Assembly (NCBI RefSeq): GCF_010548305.1
Contig: NZ_JAAGLV010000003.1
Coordinates: forward strand, 310,001 to 374,000
Length of the DNA stretch: 64,000 bases
Reading direction: 5' to 3'
Source: Streptomyces sp. SID13031
Lineage (GTDB): Bacteria; Actinomycetota; Actinomycetes; Propionibacteriales; Kribbellaceae
In this document: one piece after another, positions 27,080-35,579 of the stretch
Numbering within the stretch: position 1 is the first letter of the stretch
Layout: every line of letters starts with the position of its first letter
Position numbers and translations under genes: made by a program
Notes under the pieces: generated by a model
What the model was told of the DNA's origin: nothing
The model's input: only the letters and a program-made list of their open reading frames with translations
The model's database searches: none

Positions 27080-27111
27080 GGGGCGAAGCGGGTTCGCACC
27101 CACTTCGCCCC
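27080..27111. terminator. Hairpin downstream of the second lacI gene
   Basis: A 9-bp stem GGGGCGAAG (27080-27088) with CTTCGCCCC (27103-27111), which can extend inside through GGG/CCC. It lies 71 bases past the lacI stop and upstream of the divergently arranged operon promoter region; probably a terminator for lacI. Confidence 0.65.
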
Positions 27112-27181
27112 TCAGTGATCAGCTGGTTACAGAACGTCCCGTACTACGAATTGGCGGTTGACCGTCGTTGTCAGGCTGGTG

Positions 27182-28186
27182 TCAGACCTTGACCGTCGCC
27201 CGCGCCCGGGCCGTCGACGCGCGCACCACGAGCTCGGGCTCGAAGAGCAGCTCGTCGGCCGGTACCGCGGCGCGCTCGATCAGCGCGACCAGCATGTCGA
27301 CCGCGGCCCGCCCCATCGCGTCGATCGGCTGCCGGACCGTGGTCAGCGGCGGGTCGGTGCAGTTCATCATCGCGGAATCGTCGTACCCGATCACCGAAAC
27401 GTCGTCGGGCACCGTCAGTCCGGCCCGGCGGACGGCGCGGATGGCGCCGAGCGCCAGGATGTCGCTCGCGCAGACGATGCCGGTGACGCCCTGCTTCACC
27501 AGTCGGGTCGCCGCCGCGTGACCGCCCTCGAGCGAGAACATGGTGTGCTCGACGAGCTCCGGGTCGGCCTCCGGCGAGGAGAGGAACGCATCCAGCTTGC
27601 GGCGCGAAGGGATGTGGTCGCGCGGGCCGAGCACCATGCCGATCTTCGTATGGCCGAGCGCGCGCAGGTGTCCGATCGCCATCTCCGCGGCGACGACGTC
27701 ATCCGACGACACCTGCGGGAAGCCGAGGTGGTCGACGGCGGCATTAACCAGTACGGTCGGCAGCCGGCGCTCCTGGATCAGCTTGTAGTGCGCGTGCGGC
27801 GCGTCCGCCTGGGCGTAGAAGCCACCGGCGAAGACGACACCCGAGACCTGCTGCTGCAAGAGAAGATCTACATAGTCGGCCTCGGAGACGCCACCGACCG
27901 TCCTGGTGCACAGCAACGACGTGAACCCCTGCTGCGCCAGCGCTCCACCGACGACCTCGGCGAAGGCGGGGAAGATCGGGTTCTGCAACTCCGGCAGCAC
28001 CAGGCCGACCAGCCGGGCCCGGTCGCCACGCAGCTGGGTCGGGCGCTCGTAGCCCAGCACGTCGAGGGCGGTCAGCACCGCCTCCCGGGTCGCCTCCGAG
28101 ACCCCCGGTTTGCCGTTGAGCACCCGGCTCACAGTGGCCTCGCTGACCCCGACCTTCTTCGCAACCTCAGCAAGTCGTCGCGTCAT
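27182..28186 (-). CDS. LacI-family repressor of the alpha-glucoside operon
   Basis: A 334-residue regulator with an N-terminal HTH and hinge (RLAEVAKKVGVSEATVSRVLNGKPGV) and a sugar-binding fold. ATG 28186 is the natural start; the longer open frame upstream has no family match. It lies directly upstream of the binding-protein/permease/glucosidase genes in the same orientation, with operator-like repeats before both itself and that operon, so it should repress them until the sugar is present. Its recognition helix is nearly identical to that of the LacI protein at 9646-10668. Confidence 0.93.
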   Translation of the reverse strand: MTRRLAEVAKKVGVSEATVSRVLNGKPGVSEATREAVLTALDVLGYERPTQLRGDRARLVGLVLPELQNPIFPAFAEVVGGALAQQGFTSLLCTRTVGGVSEADYVDLLLQQQVSGVVFAGGFYAQADAPHAHYKLIQERRLPTVLVNAAVDHLGFPQVSSDDVVAAEMAIGHLRALGHTKIGMVLGPRDHIPSRRKLDAFLSSPEADPELVEHTMFSLEGGHAAATRLVKQGVTGIVCASDILALGAIRAVRRAGLTVPDDVSVIGYDDSAMMNCTDPPLTTVRQPIDAMGRAAVDMLVALIERAAVPADELLFEPELVVRASTARARATVKV

Positions 28187-28209
28187 AGCGCAAACACTAC
28201 GCCACATTT

Positions 28210-28223
28210 CGCAAATTCTTGCG
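28210..28223. promoter_or_regulatory. LacI autoregulatory operator
   Basis: CGCAA-ATTC-TTGCG, a perfect 5-4-5 inverted repeat 24 bases upstream of the lacI start, with further half-sites on both sides (GCGCAA near 28188, CTTGCG near 28228). It has the same geometry as TGCAA-GAAA-TTGCA at 10712-10725. Confidence 0.6.
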
Positions 28224-28310
28224 GCCACTTGCGTCGTACTGCGCCTGATGCCCTTTCTGATAAGCAATGCCTGAAGTCTCAACCTTCCACGGCGTGGAAC
28301 TGCCACACTG

Positions 28311-29561
28311 GTGTGCGTGCCTCGTTTCGTAGCCACTCGCCCGGACACCGGACTGCTCTCGCTCCCGTGGGACATCCCGCTGGAGGACTGGCCGGAGGAC
28401 CAGCTGGTCGCGCTCCCCCGCGGAATCTCCCGCCACGTCGTCCGGTTCGTCCGGGTGAGCGGCACCGTCTACGCGATCAAAGAGGTGATGGAACACCTCG
28501 CGATGCACGAGTACCGGCTGCTGCGCGACCTGGAACGCCTCGACTCCCCCTCGGTCGAGCCCGTCGGCGTCATCACCGACCGGCTGGACAAGAACGGCGA
28601 GCCGCTCGACTCGATCCTGGTCACCAAGCACCTGCAGTTCTCACTCCCGTACCGGGCGCTGTTCTCCAGCACGCTGCGGCCGGACACGGTCAACCGGCTG
28701 ATCGACGCGCTGGTCGCGCTGATCGTCCGGATGCACCTGCTCGGCTTCTTCTGGGGCGACTGCTCGCTGTCGAATACCTTGTTCCGGCGCGATGCGGGCG
28801 CCTTCGCGGCGTACCTGGTGGACGCCGAGACCGGCGAGCTGCACCAGGCGATCTCCGACGGGCAGCGCGCGCACGACCTGTACACCGCCGAGATCAACCT
28901 GTTCGGCGAGCTGTCCGACCTGGAGGAGGGCGGCCTGCTCGACCCGGACATCGACCCGCTGGAGACGATCCACTCGATCACGGCCCGGTACGAGGCGCTC
29001 TGGAAGGAGCTGACCGCGCCGGAGGAGTTCCACTCCGACGAGATGCACCGGCTGGACTCGCGGATCCGGCGGCTGAACGAGCTCGGCTTCGACGTCGCCG
29101 AGATCGACATCATCACCGACTGGGACGGCAGCCAGGTCCGGATCCAGCCGAAGGTCGTGGACGCCGGCCACCACTCGCGCCGGCTGCTGCGCCTCACCGG
29201 GCTGGACGTCGAGGAGAACCAGGCGCGCCGGCTGCTGAACGACCTCGACTCCTACTCCGCCGCGACCGACCAGCAGAACGAGGACGAGGAGATCGTCGCG
29301 CACCAGTGGCTGACCGAGGTGTTCGAGCCGGTCGTCCGGTCGGTCCCGCGCAACCTCAACCGCAAGCTGGAGCCGGCCGAGGTGTTCCACGAAGTGCTGG
29401 AACACCGCTGGTTCCTGTCCGAGCAGGCCGGCTACGAGGTGGACACGATGGAGGCGGCCCGCTCGTACGTCGCCGAAGTCCTGGCCGCCAAGCCCGACGA
29501 GAAGCTGACGCTCCCGCCGCCACCCCCACCCGGCGCGACGCTCGACCCCGATCTGGACTGA
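28311..29561 (+). CDS. DUF4032 kinase-fold protein
   Basis: A 416-residue cytosolic protein of the actinobacterial DUF4032 family, related to lipopolysaccharide-type kinases. Visible kinase-like elements are VYAIKEV (lysine strand), FWGDCSLSNTLF (catalytic loop with D and N) and LVDAETGEL (metal-binding Asp). The second half contains EENQARRLLNDLDSY and ends in a proline run. Substrate unknown. Start uncertain: GTG at 28311 or the in-frame GTG at 28317 (VPRFVATRPD), which looks more like family starts. Transcribed alone, divergently from lacI. Confidence 0.8.
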   Translation: MCVPRFVATRPDTGLLSLPWDIPLEDWPEDQLVALPRGISRHVVRFVRVSGTVYAIKEVMEHLAMHEYRLLRDLERLDSPSVEPVGVITDRLDKNGEPLDSILVTKHLQFSLPYRALFSSTLRPDTVNRLIDALVALIVRMHLLGFFWGDCSLSNTLFRRDAGAFAAYLVDAETGELHQAISDGQRAHDLYTAEINLFGELSDLEEGGLLDPDIDPLETIHSITARYEALWKELTAPEEFHSDEMHRLDSRIRRLNELGFDVAEIDIITDWDGSQVRIQPKVVDAGHHSRRLLRLTGLDVEENQARRLLNDLDSYSAATDQQNEDEEIVAHQWLTEVFEPVVRSVPRNLNRKLEPAEVFHEVLEHRWFLSEQAGYEVDTMEAARSYVAEVLAAKPDEKLTLPPPPPPGATLDPDLD

Positions 29562-29622
29562 GCTGCCGAACCGGTGCAACGTCTGAGCAGTTAGGAGCGT
29601 GGTATCGGGTAGGAGGTGACGG

Positions 29623-30117
29623 ATGGACTTCGACGAATGGGTCCAGCTGCGGGGGGCCGCGCTACTGCGCTTCGCGTACCTGATCACGCGCGACCACAGC
29701 CGCGCCGAAGAGGCGGTCCAGGACGCCCTCGTAGGGGCCTACTCGCGCTGGCCGAAGATCATCCGCGACGGCGAACCGGAGGCCTATCTACGCCGGTCCA
29801 TCATCAACGCCGACATCTCAGGCTGGCGCAAGTTCTTCCGCCGCGAGACACCGGTCGGCGAGGCGACGACGTTCGACTCGGCCACCGCGGACCACGCCGG
29901 CCCTTACGCCGAACAGGACGCGGTCTGGCGTCTCTGCGCCTCCCTTCCCACCAAACAACGCGCCGCCGTGGTCCTCCGGTACTACGAGGGTCTGCCCGAC
30001 GCCGAGATCGCCGAGATCCTCAACTGCTCCGCCCCCACCGTCCGCTCCCAGATCCACCGGGCTCTCGCGTCCTTGCGAACGACCTTGAGCGCACCCGAGG
30101 AGGTCGCGCGTCGATGA
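29623..30117 (+). CDS. SigE-family ECF sigma factor
   Basis: A 164-residue sigma-70-like factor. Region 2 reads FAYLITRDHSRAEEAVQDALVGAYSRW and region 4 reads LPTKQRAAVVLRYYEGLPDAEIAEILNCSAPTVRSQIHRAL. This is the actinobacterial SigE family (TIGR02983-like) of short extracytoplasmic-function sigma factors. AGGAGGT precedes the ATG at 29623. The downstream gene overlaps by 4 bases and encodes a one-pass membrane protein, the usual position of an anti-sigma or sensor partner. Confidence 0.93.
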   Translation: MDFDEWVQLRGAALLRFAYLITRDHSRAEEAVQDALVGAYSRWPKIIRDGEPEAYLRRSIINADISGWRKFFRRETPVGEATTFDSATADHAGPYAEQDAVWRLCASLPTKQRAAVVLRYYEGLPDAEIAEILNCSAPTVRSQIHRALASLRTTLSAPEEVARR

Positions 30118-31202
30118 CGAGTCGCGAAGAAGTCCTGCTGAAGGAGAGTCTTGATCGCCAGGCCGCCCAGGCACCAGGCGACTACGAGTTGCTCGATCAA
30201 GTCCACGCACGGCTGCGGCGCCGCCGGTCCGGCCGCACGACCGGAGCACTGGTGCTGGCCTGTGCAGCGGTGGCAGCGAGCGCCCTGGGCGTCCATTCGG
30301 TGCTGGACTCCGGCCGCACCCCGCCGGTTGCTCAACACTCTGCTGACACGGTCAGTGGTCCGGAGTGGCGGTGGGAGTCGTACAAAACGATCCAATTCCA
30401 GGTTCCGGCCAGCTGGACGACCTACGTGTCCGGGCCGTCCCCCTGCGTCGGCTTCAGCCGCAGCGGCAAACCGACGATCGGCCGGGTCGACGATTGGTCC
30501 GATCGGGAGATGACGGATTGCCCCTTCGCCGCGCTCCCGGTGGCGCAACGGCACGAGTACGTGTGGCTCGGCGGCAGCCAGCCGGATATGAGCGGCCGCT
30601 ACGAGGCCGGCTGGGTCGAGGAGACGCGGCTGGTGAACGGGATCAAGATCAGCGTGCTCTCCAAAGACGCCGGCCTTCGGGCCAGGATCCTCGACTCCGC
30701 CGTAGCGATCGGCGACACCGATCAGTACGGGTGCAAGACGGGCCAACCTGTCGCTCCGGCGGCGGGCAGCTTTGGCGACCTCGGCACGATCGAGTCGGTG
30801 GATGTCTGCGAGTACCTGGCTCCGGGTTCGCTGATCGCGTCCTCCCGGCTGACCGGAAAGCAGGCCCTCGACCTGGCGACTGCCTTGTCCAGCGCCCCCG
30901 CGGGCGAGCCACCCGCGATAAAGCCGGATTGCGCGGCGGCCGCCCTGAGGCCAGGACATGGCTACAACAACAGGCGCCTGGAGACCTATCTACTGACGGT
31001 CAAAGGGACTAACGGCGACTGGCAGGGCAGGCTCACCTACACGACCTGCTACACCGGCGGCCGCTTCCCCTTCGACGACGGTGTGACCAAACGCCTGGTC
31101 CCGACCAGCGCCATCTCCCTGTTCCGCACCGGCCCGCACCGGCCCTACCAGACCGTACTCACCCGCGCAGACATCAACACCGCCCAACCACCCCAGCGCT
31201 AA
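30114..31202 (+). CDS. Membrane partner of the SigE-family sigma factor
   Basis: A 362-residue protein with a cytoplasmic N-terminus (residues 1-40, ending RRRRSGR), one transmembrane helix (about 42-65) and a large extracytoplasmic domain with several cysteines (CVGFSR, DCPFAAL, YGCKTG, VCEYLAPG, CAAAAL, TTCYTGG). The ATGA overlap and topology fit an anti-sigma factor or sensor. No zinc-binding anti-sigma motif (HxxxCxxC) is seen, so the anti-sigma role is inferred from position only. Confidence 0.7.
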   Translation: MTSREEVLLKESLDRQAAQAPGDYELLDQVHARLRRRRSGRTTGALVLACAAVAASALGVHSVLDSGRTPPVAQHSADTVSGPEWRWESYKTIQFQVPASWTTYVSGPSPCVGFSRSGKPTIGRVDDWSDREMTDCPFAALPVAQRHEYVWLGGSQPDMSGRYEAGWVEETRLVNGIKISVLSKDAGLRARILDSAVAIGDTDQYGCKTGQPVAPAAGSFGDLGTIESVDVCEYLAPGSLIASSRLTGKQALDLATALSSAPAGEPPAIKPDCAAAALRPGHGYNNRRLETYLLTVKGTNGDWQGRLTYTTCYTGGRFPFDDGVTKRLVPTSAISLFRTGPHRPYQTVLTRADINTAQPPQR

Positions 31203-31228
31203 CCGGGGGCAGTCAGCACGACTGTTGG

Positions 31229-31627
31229 TCAGCCAGAAGGCGCTGCGACTGGCATGCCAAGATCCTCCGCGGCAGCACGCAGGCGGCGGTCGTACGTGAC
31301 GAACGCCGTGAGGTCGTCACCTAGCACGGCGTCAGCGGTGGCGAGGTGGATCGCATCGAGCGAGCGGACGGCTGTGTTGTCGTAGGCCGCTGCGGTGGTT
31401 CGCACCAGTTCGTCGATCTCATAGACCGCGATCCGGCCGAGCACGCCCGGTACTGCGGCGAGCAGGGCCGGCTCGGTCCGTCGTAGGGCGCGTGGAAGCT
31501 CGACCTCGGCAAGCACCGAGGAGACCAGTAGTTCGTCCGGCTGGCCCGCGATCCAGTCGACAAGGGCGTCCGACTCCACCTCGCGGCGGACGAGTTTCAC
31601 CAGGGCTGCCGTGTCGAGGTAGATCAT
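31229..31627 (-). CDS. vapC: PIN-domain toxin VapC
   Basis: A 132-residue PIN-domain ribonuclease. Acidic residues expected at the metal site are present: D5 in MIYLDTAAL, E in EVELPRAL, and D in SLDAIHLATA and VTYDRRL. VapC toxins cut specific RNAs and are blocked by the antitoxin encoded immediately upstream, whose stop overlaps this start. A type II toxin-antitoxin module. Confidence 0.92.
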   Translation of the reverse strand: MIYLDTAALVKLVRREVESDALVDWIAGQPDELLVSSVLAEVELPRALRRTEPALLAAVPGVLGRIAVYEIDELVRTTAAAYDNTAVRSLDAIHLATADAVLGDDLTAFVTYDRRLRAAAEDLGMPVAAPSG

Positions 31628-31899
31628 CAGTACCGTTCCTCGTCCCGCAGTTCCTCCAGCAGTTCGCCTGCCTGCCGGTCCGTACGTATCTCGCCCCGGG
31701 GATGTGACATCGGGCCGGTGGCCCGCGGCAGCCGGAGCTTGCCCGTCTCCAGCAGGCGCGCCACCGGTGACGGTTTGGCGGGCACCAGCCGGGCGATCAC
31801 CGCGCCTCGCTCGGTGATCTCGATCTCCTCGCCCTGCTTCACCCGGGCCAGCACCTTCGCCGTCTCCTGATTCAGCACCCGTACCGGGATCTCAGCCAT
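31627..31899 (-). CDS. vapB: Phd/VapB-type antitoxin
   Basis: A 90-residue antitoxin. The N-terminal Phd/YefM fold (PVRVLNQETAKVLARVKQGEEIEITERGAVIARLVP) binds DNA, and the C-terminal tail neutralises VapC. The start is ATG 31899; seven more in-frame codons upstream are less likely. It is first in the operon, as usual for TA modules, which lets the pair regulate itself. Confidence 0.9.
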   Translation of the reverse strand: MAEIPVRVLNQETAKVLARVKQGEEIEITERGAVIARLVPAKPSPVARLLETGKLRLPRATGPMSHPRGEIRTDRQAGELLEELRDEERY

Positions 31900-31907
31900 G
31901 ACGACAC

Positions 31908-31916
31908 TGTAGTACA
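31908..31916. promoter_or_regulatory. Small palindrome at the vapBC promoter
   Basis: TGTA-G-TACA, overlapping a minus-strand TATGTA -10-like hexamer, 9-17 bases before the vapB start. The position suits autorepression, but the repeat is short. Confidence 0.3.
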
Positions 31917-32012
31917 TATTTGTCAGACACCTCCTCCGCTGCGAATCGCCAGTCGATTCAGCAGAGAAGTTATCCGCGTCTCACCCCAGATCAGCGGCTG
32001 TCCACAGGGCAA

Positions 32013-32780
32013 TCAGCGGGGCGGCATCCGGAGGGCGCCGTCGAGGCGGATTACCTCGCCGTTGAGCAGCTGGTTGCTGACGATGTGGTCGACGAGGGCG
32101 GCGTACTCCGACGGGCGGCCCAGGCGGGCGGGGTGGGGGACCTGTTGTTCCAGGACCTTGCGGGCATCTTCGGGGAGGCCGGCGAGCATCGGGGTTTCCA
32201 TGGTGCCGGGGGCGATCGTTACCACCCGGATGCCCTTGTCGGCGAGGTCGCGGGCGGCCGTCAAGGTGAGGGCTACGATCGCGCCCTTGCTGGAGGCATA
32301 GGCAGCCTGGCCGATCTGGCCGTCGTAGGCGGCGATGGAGGCGGTCATCACCACTACGCCGCGGTCGCCGTCCTCGTCGGGCTCGAGGGCGATCATCCGC
32401 TCGGCGGCCAGCCGGAGCACGTTGAAGGTGCCGATCAGGTTGACCTCGATCACCTGCCGGAAGGTTGCCAAGGGCAACGGACCCTTGCGGCCGACGACCC
32501 GGCCGGGGGTGGCGATGCCGGCGCAGGTGACGACCAGGCGCAGCGAGCCCAGCTCGGCCGCGGCGTCGAGGGCGGCAGCCACAGCGGCCTCGTCGGTGAC
32601 ATCGGTGGGCACGAAGACGACGCGCTCCCCCAGCTCGTCCGCGATCGCCTTGCCCGCCGACGACGGCAGGTCGCAGATCACGACGGCGGCGCCGGCCGTG
32701 GCGAACCGGCGTACGGTCGCCTCACCGAGCCCCGAACCACCACCGGTGACGAGAGCGACGTCGGACGGGCCAAGCTTCAT
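32013..32780 (-). CDS. SDR-family 3-hydroxyacyl-CoA dehydrogenase
   Basis: A 255-residue short-chain dehydrogenase. [11 protein letters not shown] binds NAD, CDLPSS and PTDVTDE follow the classic pattern, and the active site includes S in [11 protein letters not shown] with YASSK (Y and K). Overall it resembles HSD17B10 / 2-methyl-3-hydroxybutyryl-CoA dehydrogenases of branched-chain and fatty-acid oxidation. It abuts the acyl-CoA dehydrogenase gene (start at the base before that gene's stop), so the pair likely acts in consecutive beta-oxidation steps. Confidence 0.88.
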   Translation of the reverse strand: MKLGPSDVALVTGGGSGLGEATVRRFATAGAAVVICDLPSSAGKAIADELGERVVFVPTDVTDEAAVAAALDAAAELGSLRLVVTCAGIATPGRVVGRKGPLPLATFRQVIEVNLIGTFNVLRLAAERMIALEPDEDGDRGVVVMTASIAAYDGQIGQAAYASSKGAIVALTLTAARDLADKGIRVVTIAPGTMETPMLAGLPEDARKVLEQQVPHPARLGRPSEYAALVDHIVSNQLLNGEVIRLDGALRMPPR

Positions 32781-33929
32781 CTAAACGCTCCTGAGGAGAT
32801 CGCGGCTGATCACCAGTCGCTGGATCTGGTTGGTGCCTTCGAAGATCTGGGTCACCTTGGCCTCGCGCATGTAGCGCTCGGCCGGGAACTCGCGGGTGTA
32901 ACCGTAGCCACCGAGCACCTGGACCGCGTCGGTGGTCACCTTCATCGCGTTGTCCGTGCAGACCAGCTTGGCGATCGCGGCCTGCTGGGTGAACGGCCGG
33001 CCGAGATCGCGCCGCCGGGCAGCCTGGATGTACGTCGCTCGCGCGGACTCGGTCGCCGCCGCCATGTCGGCCAGCAGGAACTGCATCCCCTGGAAGTCGG
33101 AGATCGGGTGGCCGAACTGCTCCCGGCCCAGCGCGTACGACGCGGCGAGGTCGAGCGCGGCCTGCGCAAGGCCGACCGCACAGGCGGCGATGCCGAGCCG
33201 GCCCGAGTCGAGCGCCGACAGCGCGATCCGCATCCCGTCGCCCTCGGCGCCGATCAGGTTGGCGACCGGCACCCGGACGCGATCGAAGTTGACCAGCGTC
33301 GTGGTCGAGCCGGTCAGGCCCATCTTCCGCTCGGGCGCGCCGAAGCTGAGCCCCTCGGCGGAGGCCGGCACGTGGAAGGCCGAGATGCCGTGTTTCGGGT
33401 CGGCCGACGTCCGCGCGAAGGTGGTGTAGAAGTCTGCGTGCGAGCCGTGCGTGATCCACGACTTGGTCCCGGTCAGCACGTAGTGGTCGCCGTCGCGAAC
33501 TGCCTTCGTTGTCATCGCACTGATATCCGAACCGGCCTGCGGCTCCGACAGCGCATAGGCGCCGAGCAGCTCGCCGCCGACCATGTCGGGAAGCAGCAGC
33601 TCGCGCTGGTCCGGCGTACCGAAGGTCGCGATCGCGTAGCTGGTCATCGTGTGCACGGACAGGCCGACGCCGACCGACATCCAGGCCGCGGCGACCTCCT
33701 CGAGCATCTGCAGGTAGACCTCGTACGGCTGCTCGGCGCCGCCGTACTGCTCCGGGTAGGGCAGGCCCAGCAGGCCGGCCTTGCCGAGCGTGCGGAACGC
33801 CTCCCGGGGGAAGCTCTCGGTCTCCTCCGCCTTGGCGGCGTACGGTGCGAGCTCGTGCTCGCACAGGTCCCGGACCAGGCTCAGCAGCTCGCCGGCCTCC
33901 TCGGTCGGGAGCAAGCGGTCGACAGCCAT
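32781..33929 (-). CDS. Acyl-CoA dehydrogenase
   Basis: A 382-residue flavoprotein that introduces the alpha-beta double bond into acyl-CoA. Conserved segments are YALSEPQAGSDISAM and TGTKSWITHGSHAD (FAD and substrate region), FGHPISDFQGMQF, and the C-terminal QVLGGYGYTREFPAERYMREAKVTQIFEGTNQIQRLVISR with the catalytic Glu in FEGTNQIQ. It is first in the operon with the SDR gene and divergent from a TetR regulator. Substrate chain type cannot be read from the sequence. Confidence 0.95.
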   Translation of the reverse strand: MAVDRLLPTEEAGELLSLVRDLCEHELAPYAAKAEETESFPREAFRTLGKAGLLGLPYPEQYGGAEQPYEVYLQMLEEVAAAWMSVGVGLSVHTMTSYAIATFGTPDQRELLLPDMVGGELLGAYALSEPQAGSDISAMTTKAVRDGDHYVLTGTKSWITHGSHADFYTTFARTSADPKHGISAFHVPASAEGLSFGAPERKMGLTGSTTTLVNFDRVRVPVANLIGAEGDGMRIALSALDSGRLGIAACAVGLAQAALDLAASYALGREQFGHPISDFQGMQFLLADMAAATESARATYIQAARRRDLGRPFTQQAAIAKLVCTDNAMKVTTDAVQVLGGYGYTREFPAERYMREAKVTQIFEGTNQIQRLVISRDLLRSV

Positions 33930-33957
33930 CAGGCACCCCTCTCAGTGGCTGACGAAA

Positions 33958-33996
33958 TGATACTCCGATTGATACTGAAGACCAAAGTTGCGTATC
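33958..33996. promoter_or_regulatory. GATAC repeats between the acyl-CoA dehydrogenase and tetR
   Basis: TGATACT at 33958-33964 and 33970-33976 (12-bp period), plus an inverted GTATC at 33992-33996, in the 85-base divergent gap. A plausible binding site for the adjacent TetR protein. Confidence 0.35.
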
Positions 33997-34014
33997 GTTC
34001 TATGCTGTCTCGAT

Positions 34015-34599
34015 ATGACAACAGTCGTCCCCGGGCGCCGTACCCGCAGGCAGTCGGAGCTGCTCGACCGGCTCCTGTCCCTGTTTCTCACGCAAGGCTT
34101 CAGCCGGTTCACCCTGGACGACCTGGCGGCCGAGCTGCGCTGCAGCAAAACGACCCTGTACGCCCTGGCGCCGAGCAAGGAACAGCTCGCCGTCGAGGTG
34201 GTCAAGCACTACTTCAAGAACGCCACCGCCGAGGTGGAGTCGGCGGTCGCCAAGCAGACCCGGCCGGACCGCCGGATCGCGGCGTACCTGAACGCCGTCG
34301 CCGACGCGCTGCGGCCGGCCAGCCGGACCTTCCTGGACGACGTCGCGACGTTCGCGCCGGCCCGCTCGGTGTACGAGCGCAACACCCGGATCGCGGCCGA
34401 CCGGGTCCGGACGCTGATCGAGGAGGGCATCGCCGCCCGCGCGTTCCGCCAGCTCGACATCGGCTTCGCCGCGGAGATGGTCGCGCACACCATGCAGGCG
34501 ATCCAGCGCGGCGACATCGCCCGGCGGACCGGCCTGAGCGACGCCGAGGCCTACCGCGAGCTCTCCTCCTTCGTCCTGCACTCTTTGCGCCAAGATTGA
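34015..34599 (+). CDS. TetR-family regulator of the acyl-CoA genes
   Basis: A 194-residue repressor with the N-terminal HTH FTLDDLAAELRCSKTTLYALAPSKEQL and an all-helical ligand domain. ATG 34015 (MTTVVPGRRTRRQ) is preferred over an upstream GTG-type extension. Divergent from the acyl-CoA dehydrogenase/SDR operon, it likely senses an acyl-CoA and represses that operon. Confidence 0.9.
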   Translation: MTTVVPGRRTRRQSELLDRLLSLFLTQGFSRFTLDDLAAELRCSKTTLYALAPSKEQLAVEVVKHYFKNATAEVESAVAKQTRPDRRIAAYLNAVADALRPASRTFLDDVATFAPARSVYERNTRIAADRVRTLIEEGIAARAFRQLDIGFAAEMVAHTMQAIQRGDIARRTGLSDAEAYRELSSFVLHSLRQD

Positions 34600-34657
34600 C
34601 GTCAGGTTGTTGCCAACCTTCACCAGCTGAACCGAAAGCGATGAAAGGCTGTCCTCC

Positions 34658-35536
34658 ATGACGACAGCCTCCCTCCGCCGCGCCGTGGCGATGTTGGTCA
34701 CCGGTGCGCTCGCCCTGACCGCCCTCCCCACGGCCTCGGCCGTCCCGCAGCGTCCCGAGCCGCCGCGCACCGCGGCAGCGATCACCGCCGCCCTGAACGA
34801 AGACGTCACGATCCCCGGTACCGCCTGGATGACCAGGCCGGACGGCAAGATCCTCGTCTCCTACGACTCGACCGTGAGCGGCGCCAAGCTCAAGTCGCTG
34901 ACCAGCACGACCCAGAAGTTCGGTAGCCAGATCGTGCTGGAGAAGCTCCCCGGCAAGCTCACCACGAAGCTCAGCGGCGGTAGCCCGATCCACGGCGGCG
35001 GCTACACCTGCTCGCTCGGCTTCAACGTCCAGCGCAAGGGCCGGTACTACTTCCTGACCGCCGGCCACTGCGGGCTGGACGCCGAGAACTGGTTCCAGGA
35101 CGAGAACGAGAGGATCCCGGTCGGGTGGGTCCACCACGCCAGCTTCCCGTGGAACGACTACGCCCTGGTCGTCTACCACAAGGGGATCAGGCCTGGCGGC
35201 AGCGTGAACCTCTACAACGGCAAGTCCCAGGACATCGCCAAGGCCGTCAACCCCGGCCTCAACCAACTGGTCTACCGCACCGGCGCCACCACTGGCCTGC
35301 ACAGCGGCCGGGTCACCGGCCTGAACGCCACGGTGAACTACCAGGAGGGCCGCGTCGCCGGCCTGATCCGGACCAACGTCTGCGTGGAGGCCGGCGACTC
35401 CGGCGGCCCGCTGTTCTACCGCACCTTCGCCTTCGGCCTCACCTCCGGCGGCAACGGTGACTGCAGCTCGGGCGGGACGACCTACTTCCAGCCGGTCGTC
35501 GAGGCGCTCAAAGTTTACGGCGTCAGCGTCTACTAA
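34658..35536 (+). CDS. Secreted S1-family serine protease (streptogrisin-like), copy 1
   Basis: A 292-residue secreted protease. It has a signal peptide (to about residue 28, ASA-VPQ), a pro-region of ~75 residues, then a chymotrypsin fold with the catalytic triad His in FLTAGHC, Asp in WNDYALV and Ser in AGDSGGPL. Cysteine pairs are placed as in streptogrisin B. The propeptide is cut off autocatalytically outside the cell. It is the most divergent of three paralogues (37.4 and 38.5 kb) and lacks their leader hairpins. GGxCCTCC-like purines are weak before the ATG. Confidence 0.93.
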   Translation: MTTASLRRAVAMLVTGALALTALPTASAVPQRPEPPRTAAAITAALNEDVTIPGTAWMTRPDGKILVSYDSTVSGAKLKSLTSTTQKFGSQIVLEKLPGKLTTKLSGGSPIHGGGYTCSLGFNVQRKGRYYFLTAGHCGLDAENWFQDENERIPVGWVHHASFPWNDYALVVYHKGIRPGGSVNLYNGKSQDIAKAVNPGLNQLVYRTGATTGLHSGRVTGLNATVNYQEGRVAGLIRTNVCVEAGDSGGPLFYRTFAFGLTSGGNGDCSSGGTTYFQPVVEALKVYGVSVY

Positions 35537-35579
35537 CTGGCACGGGCGCTACCTTGGCCCGCGCGGTAGCGTCGTCTGA

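Noticed and set aside
27080..27111. Possible tRNA, because the loop region looks like a T-arm
   Set aside because: There is no acceptor, D-arm or anticodon arm around it; it is a simple hairpin. No tRNA was found anywhere in the window.
27158..29683. Plus-strand open frame of 841 codons
   Set aside because: It mirrors lacI and the DUF4032 gene; both real genes explain the region.
31920..34661. Plus-strand open frame of 913 codons
   Set aside because: It runs antisense to the SDR and acyl-CoA dehydrogenase genes and across the TetR gene in another frame. No motifs.
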